The notes under the pieces are model-generated. The model worked only from the letters and a program-made list of their open reading frames with translations. It made no database searches and had not been told where the DNA came from. DNA of 64,000 bases, from positions 2,940,501 to 3,004,500 of the forward strand of contig CM075768.1 in the NCBI GenBank assembly GCA_037974665.1, in the 5' to 3' direction. The translations under genes were made by a program, and so were the position numbers. The DNA is from Ehretia macrophylla (taxonomy: Eukaryota; Streptophyta; Magnoliopsida; Boraginales; Ehretiaceae). Of this stretch, positions 59,485-64,000 are shown piece by piece. Each line of letters opens with the position of its first letter. Positions within the stretch are counted from its first letter, which is position 1.

Positions 59485-60030
59485 TGCCCTGTTTCAAAGT
59501 GACAAATTCTTCTTCTCTTCTCTCTTGGGTCACCTCAGAAATGTATTTATCTCGGAACTCTTTCATGAAGTTGGCCCAAGTATGCTGTACATTCTCAGTA
59601 TCCCATCTCTGCCTCACAGTCCGCCACCACTGCTCAGCGTCACCATCGAACCGAAATACAGCAAATGAGATCATCCTCTCATCATTATACTTTAAGGCAT
59701 TAAAGATCTTTTCAACCCGTCCTATTCACAACTCGACTTGCTCGTCATCCGGCTCATTGAGGAATCTCGTCGGACCATGTTTCAAGAATTTTTCAAGTTG
59801 ACTAATATTGCTATTTTCTCCAGTAGTATCGCTGCCCTCAACTCTGTCTCGGTAAACTCTGGGATTACCTGCTGGCTGATTACCCCATTGTCTCTATTCT
59901 TCTAGCACCTGTGTAATTCTGTTAATTGCGGTGGCCATACTAGCCATGACCTGCTCATTCGTCGGTTGTTGACCCAAATCTACTAGCTCAGACCCTTACC
60001 TTTAGTTTGTCGGTGGGGCCCCATAGAAAA
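59485..60030 (-). pseudogene. Gag N-terminal half of element E
   Basis: Begins near 60030. Motifs: MASMATAINRITQVLEE, then the gag core with FDGDAEQWWRTVRQRW, FMKEFRDKYISEV and EEFVTLKQG up to the insertion. Stops at about 59900 and 59730. Confidence 0.8.
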
Positions 60031-60318
60031 TAACTAGAATATAAAAGTATTATGACAAGTATACAAGCAGTTCATAGATATAACACACAAGAACAACTTT
60101 ATACAAGGCACATACAATGCACTTGACATGCCATTTCATGTGCACACAATATCATGCAATTGACACTTCATATTCACATATTCATACTATCATACTTCTC
60201 ACTTAGACAATCACACACTTAGACAATTAAGCAACTAGACAATCATACAATTCTACTTTCACATAAAGACCTTTACCCTATAGACCGAGAAACCTATCTC
60301 GGCTCATGCATTCTATAA

Positions 60319-60330
60319 GCTCTGATACCA
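60319..60330 (-). other. Primer-binding site of element E
   Basis: TGGTATCAGAGC on the minus strand, an exact initiator Met-tRNA complement, six bases inside the 5' LTR. Confidence 0.9.
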
Positions 60331-60336
60331 CCTAAA

Positions 60337-62676
60337 TGTCACGCCCCGACCCAACCCCACGCTAAAGGGTAAGTCCGAACCCAACAAAGGGACAGAGTCT
60401 TCTGTGTACCGTGGATTATCCAGTTACCTGTACTAAGTAGAAATATACCACAACAACAATATATAAGCATATTCCCACAATATATACAACCATTATAGAT
60501 CCATAAGCCTTCCATTTAAGTTCTTTAGATAGTTATAGACTTAGCCAGACATGACCACAACCTTAACTTAGACGATTTCAAGCATGCAAACTAAACTAGA
60601 CAATAAAGCAAAGCATTAAAGTTATTATATGCCAACTACTCCCTCAATACTTAAATACAATCCTCCACATCATAAATACATAAAAGACCATAAGGTCTCA
60701 AAATGGAACATAGATACAACAAGTTCATATTCTTCACAACCAGCACACAAGCAATCCAACCTCAGCAAGCAATAGTCAAGGCAAAAGATCAATGTGAACT
60801 TCTTTTTCCTCTATCAATAGTTAGGGATCTACCTTTGCCTCTCCTAAAACATGTTAAAAAGAGGAATGAGTAAACACAGTTGCTCAGTGAGGGAAGGAAA
60901 CAATTAACTGGAGTGTTTTCAAAATCCTTTTCGTGCAATGCAACAATTAACCACAAGTTCAAGTAACTATTCAATATAGAACAATTAAAAAACTAAATAC
61001 CACACATTTAAAAGGATACAATCTCAATAATCCCAAACACTCCAAAGTCTTGATCTCGATCACGAACCTCGTTCCATGGACCACAAACTCGATCAATTTG
61101 CTGGCATAACACCAAATACTCATGTGGGTGTACTTCTGATGTACCCCAAAATCCTGCGACCCAATACCTCCTGGTGATCTCCAGGCCAGGCAAGTAAAGG
61201 ACTAGAGCATAGAGATTGAAAAACCACTGGCAAGCCCGCTGCCGCCCAGTGAATATCCAACACATCCGCCCAGACAATATGGTTACACAACCACAATGCA
61301 ATGCACTCAAGATAACAATAGTCGAGATAATTCAATAAACACATAATCGATGGACAACAAAGTAGGTTGCTCTCGCACGTAAGTTACAATAAATAAGCAA
61401 TATAAACAAAATATAAGAATATTCATTCAATTCATAATAATGCAACCATTCAAACCAACTCTCCAAACTTCTCCAATTAGTTAAACATTCTATACAAGTA
61501 CATTTAGACACTTAGCTAGCCAATTGCAAGACCATTACCAACGTCTAAATCAATTTTCTATAAACTAGTCCTTTAGTTCAATTATATGCACATACTACAC
61601 ATAAACCACGTAGTCCACAAACCAACTATTCCATACCTCTGAGGACATTTTATGACACCGTTTAATGCTAGGAAAACTGATTTTTAACTACAACTACCAC
61701 TTCCACTTAACCCCCAAAGTCCCTTTTGTCACTTTATACTACAAGTCCCCAACCCACACATTTAAACAATTCCATAAATGCACCATACCCACTACCTAAC
61801 ACATTTAACATCAACCAATGCATCCAAACACTCCTGGACAACAAACATACACGTGGCCGCTTTTGTGTTCAATTCATTTAATCAAGTTTTAATCAAGTTC
61901 CAACCATTTTAAACACTAATCTAGGTTTCATATCACCTATGGCACACTTAGATATCATATAATCAAGCTTATAATCAAGAAACAACATTTAGCCCTGAAA
62001 GTTACTATTCATCATCTTATATCTTTAGACATTTGTAACAACTAGCAATTCAAGCCATTCAATACTCTAAAACAAGTCTTTGTAGGTAAGAAACACTAAA
62101 TCATACAATAATATTGCATTATATTTGCATATAACATCAAAATAAAAGTTTACATAAAACTAGCAAAAGCTTTAAATACCAAACAAATGGAATTCCTTTA
62201 CCCAATATAGCTTATAGATCCTAGAAAATGGCTTGGTGAAGCTTGAAAACCTTTGAACTATGCTTGGAAGACACCAATTTGACAAAGCCCTGGCTAAACT
62301 TTCTCTTTTTTTCTTTCTCTATGCCATTGGGTTCTTGGGGGGTGTTTGGGGTTTTTTTTTTCTTTCATTTTATGCTATATGTAATGTATGGAGGATATAT
62401 AATGTATATATTATGTATATAGTATAATTGGGCCTAGTTAAAATGTGCAAATAAATAATATCAAAGCCCAAAAACCAATTAAAATCTAACTAGCCCAAAC
62501 TAACATTGTTTTTACAATTCTTACGGTACCAAAAATAATTTTGTAACTCACTCTTCGGGCATGCAATGCACAAAATTACAATGAACGAATACCACATATA
62601 AGTTAATAAATATAGGAAAAATGCTAATTCACGAAAATAAAATAGTCAAAAATTAGCCCCGGGCTTGGGTGTCATA
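60337..62676 (-). repeat. 5' LTR of element E
   Basis: Plus-strand text from TGTCACGCCCCGACC to GCTTGGGTGTCA(TA). Closely similar to 50600-52917 throughout. The palindrome is altered to GGTTACACAACC (61281-61292). Confidence 0.88.
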
Positions 62677-63170
62677 GGGGGCCTTGCGTCGGTTGGTGAA
62701 ACCTCGATAGGTAGAAAGGGTTATGTTCGAGCCGGATGCGAGTATGGGCTCGCCGTGGGATAAATCAAAGGATTGGAAGGAATCACCTTTACCTCAAACG
62801 ACCTTAAGGTGGTGATACTGCCCCATGATGATCCCTTGGTAATCAATGCTAATTTTGCCAATATCACCGTAAGAAGATTGATGGTGGACATGGGAAGCTT
62901 GGTAGAGGTCATCTTCCTAAAAGCCTTTGAGCATATGTGGTTGGACCAAAGTTGGCTGAGGCCGTTGAAGGGGACTCTTGCAGGATTCACCGGGCATGGC
63001 CACAAGACTGAAGGGGTCATCAACCTTCCATTGACATTAAAAGACAGTGACAAGTGGGTCTTTATGCAGGCAAACTTCATTGTCATGGACTACGGCTCGG
63101 CCTACAACGGTATCGTAGGGCAAGTCGCACCGAACCACTTCAAGGCGGTCCCTTCCACATATCATTAGGC
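62677..63170 (+). pseudogene. Protease region of element F
   Basis: Continues the F frame after E: GETSIGRKGYV, then ITFTSNDLKVVILPHDDPLVI and VRRLMVDMGSLVEVIF. The active-site signature is DMGS where Tat elements have DNGS. A 131-codon open stretch covers 62773-63168. Confidence 0.85.
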
Positions 63171-63289
63171 CTTGAAATTCCTAACTTCACAAGGAACTAC
63201 AACGATCAGGGGAGCCTAGCTTTCAGCTCATAAATGTTATGAAAGCTCTCTTCGACCAAAGTATTAAGTAGGCTGGGGTCTAGACCTGC

Positions 63290-64000
63290 CTGAGGATAAA
63301 AGGAATGAAAGAGGGGGAGCCCGGCTGAAGACTTGCAGGAGATAGAACTCTTGGAGGAGAACAAGAAGGCAAAGATTGGAAGTGAACTTCCTGAGCACCT
63401 TAAGAAAGGTATAAGCCAATTTATTCTAAAAAATGAACATATATTTGCTTGGTCTGCTTCTAACATGACAGGTATTGACCCGACTGTGATCGAGAATCAC
63501 CTGAATGTCGACCCTAGTTGCTACCTAATAAAGCAAAAGCGCAGACACTTTTACTATGACAAGCAGAAAATCATTGATAAGGAAGTAGATAAATTGGTTG
63601 ATGCTGGCCACATATGGGAAATCCTATACCTGACCTGGTTGTCTAACGTGGTGTTAGTTGCCAAGACGACGAGAAAATGGAGTCTATGCATTGATTTTAC
63701 CAACGTCAACAAAGCTTGTTCGAAGGATTGCTTTCCCTACCTCGGATTGATCAGATAGTAGATGCCACCTCGGGGTTCGAGCTACTTTCTTTCATGGATG
63801 CCTTTAAAGTTTATAACTAGATAAAGATGGCCCCCAGGGACAAGAAGAAGAAAGCTTTCATCACTGATAAAGGTCTCTACTACTATGAGGTCATGCTATT
63901 TGGCCTCAAGAATGCTAGAGCCACCTATACTCAGATGGTAAACAAGGTCTTTAAGAGTCAGATCAGCTGTAATATGGAGATCTATGTAGACAACATGCTG
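63290..64000 (+). pseudogene. Reverse transcriptase of element F (partial)
   Basis: Linker and RT start: LPEHLKKGISQFILKNEHIFAW, then VDAGHIWEILYLTWLSNVVLV and WSLCIDFTNVNKACSKDCFP (63333-63758). A frameshift near 63745 is followed by IDQIVDATSGFELLSFMDAF, a stop at 63820, KAFITDKGLYYYEVMLFGLKN and YVDNML at the window end. The catalytic YVDD is YVDN, an Asp-to-Asn change. Runs past the edge. Confidence 0.85.

Larger units (their letters stand above)
50600..62676 (-). mobile_element. Element E: Tekay-like Ty3/gypsy chromovirus, minus strand
   Basis: Matching LTRs at 50600-52917 and 60337-62676 enclose gag, protease, RT, RNase H and integrase on the minus strand. A Met-tRNA primer site lies by the right LTR and a purine tract (AAGGGG) by the left. 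GGGGG occurs on both sides (50595-50599, 62677-62681), but two extra bases (TA) sit between the LTR end TGTCA and the right copy. Removing E rejoins the F frame. The integrase C-terminus (RFVGPFEI, DVFHVLMLRKYHPDPSH) is characteristic of Tekay/Del. Gag is split by solo LTR I. Numerous stops: inactive. Confidence 0.9.
41760..64000 (+). mobile_element. Ty3/gypsy Tat-type element F, with nested insertions, open at the right edge
   Basis: Order: 5' LTR (41760-42340), primer site, gag start (42406), insertion G, gag end (47821-48248), insertion H, gag/protease linker (50534-50599), insertion E, protease and RT (62677-64000). The gag pattern (MVQTRS start; IPREQILMEI and EIEALIARG near the end) and the GGCGCC primer site point to the Tat/Retand lineage. 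The 3' LTR is outside the window. About 17 kb of the visible 22 kb is inserted DNA. Several stops and active-site changes: dead element. Confidence 0.85.

Noticed and set aside
1-64000. tRNA, rRNA, plastid or mitochondrial DNA insertions
   Set aside because: No cloverleaf, rRNA or organelle gene text was recognised by eye; a tRNAscan or organelle BLAST would be decisive.

Overview
This is nuclear DNA from a flowering plant, almost certainly a eudicot. The evidence is two many-exon plant genes with short AT-rich GT-AG introns, Ty1/copia and Ty3/gypsy LTR retrotransposons, a hAT remnant and LINE pieces. The species cannot be told from the sequence alone. No prokaryotic, organellar, rRNA or tRNA gene was seen.

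Layout. 1-2940 is repeat debris: the 3' part of a gypsy-type LTR next to a decayed LINE 3' end. 3796-28004 (+) is a 12-exon gene for UBA5, the E1 enzyme of UFM1 conjugation (385 aa as joined). Its intron 6 is 16.1 kb and carries a nested stack: copia element A is interrupted by copia B; B is interrupted by an inverted-repeat element C; a third copia, D, is fused on by a deletion. 28005-33223 is intergenic, with a 0.8-kb MITE-like element and a 1.37-kb hAT derivative that keeps a broken BED zinc finger. 33224-40664 (+) is a 20-exon gene for mitochondrial HSP90 (HSP90-6, 793 aa), including one GC-AG intron.

41760-64000 is one Tat-type gypsy element (F) running off the right edge. It is swollen by three insertions: G (42908-47820, two LTRs around a non-coding core), H (48249-50533, an LTR-like insertion with a perfect 5-bp target duplication) and E (50600-62676, a decayed Tekay-like chromovirus on the minus strand). 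E is itself split in gag by solo LTR I (57041-59484), again with a perfect 5-bp duplication. Taking H, E and I out restores reading frames across their sites, which supports the boundaries.

Biology. The two host genes look intact: every splice junction is in frame and the catalytic residues are present. UBA5 acts in cytosolic/ER UFM1 conjugation and HSP90-6 in mitochondrial protein folding. They are same-strand neighbours with no visible functional link. All transposon genes seen are defective. The least expected structure is element C: LTR-like TG...CA ends and a 5-bp target duplication, but two arms of about 0.5 kb in inverted orientation, each with a TATA box and a cluster of TTGAC (W-box) cores, sitting inside a UBA5 intron.
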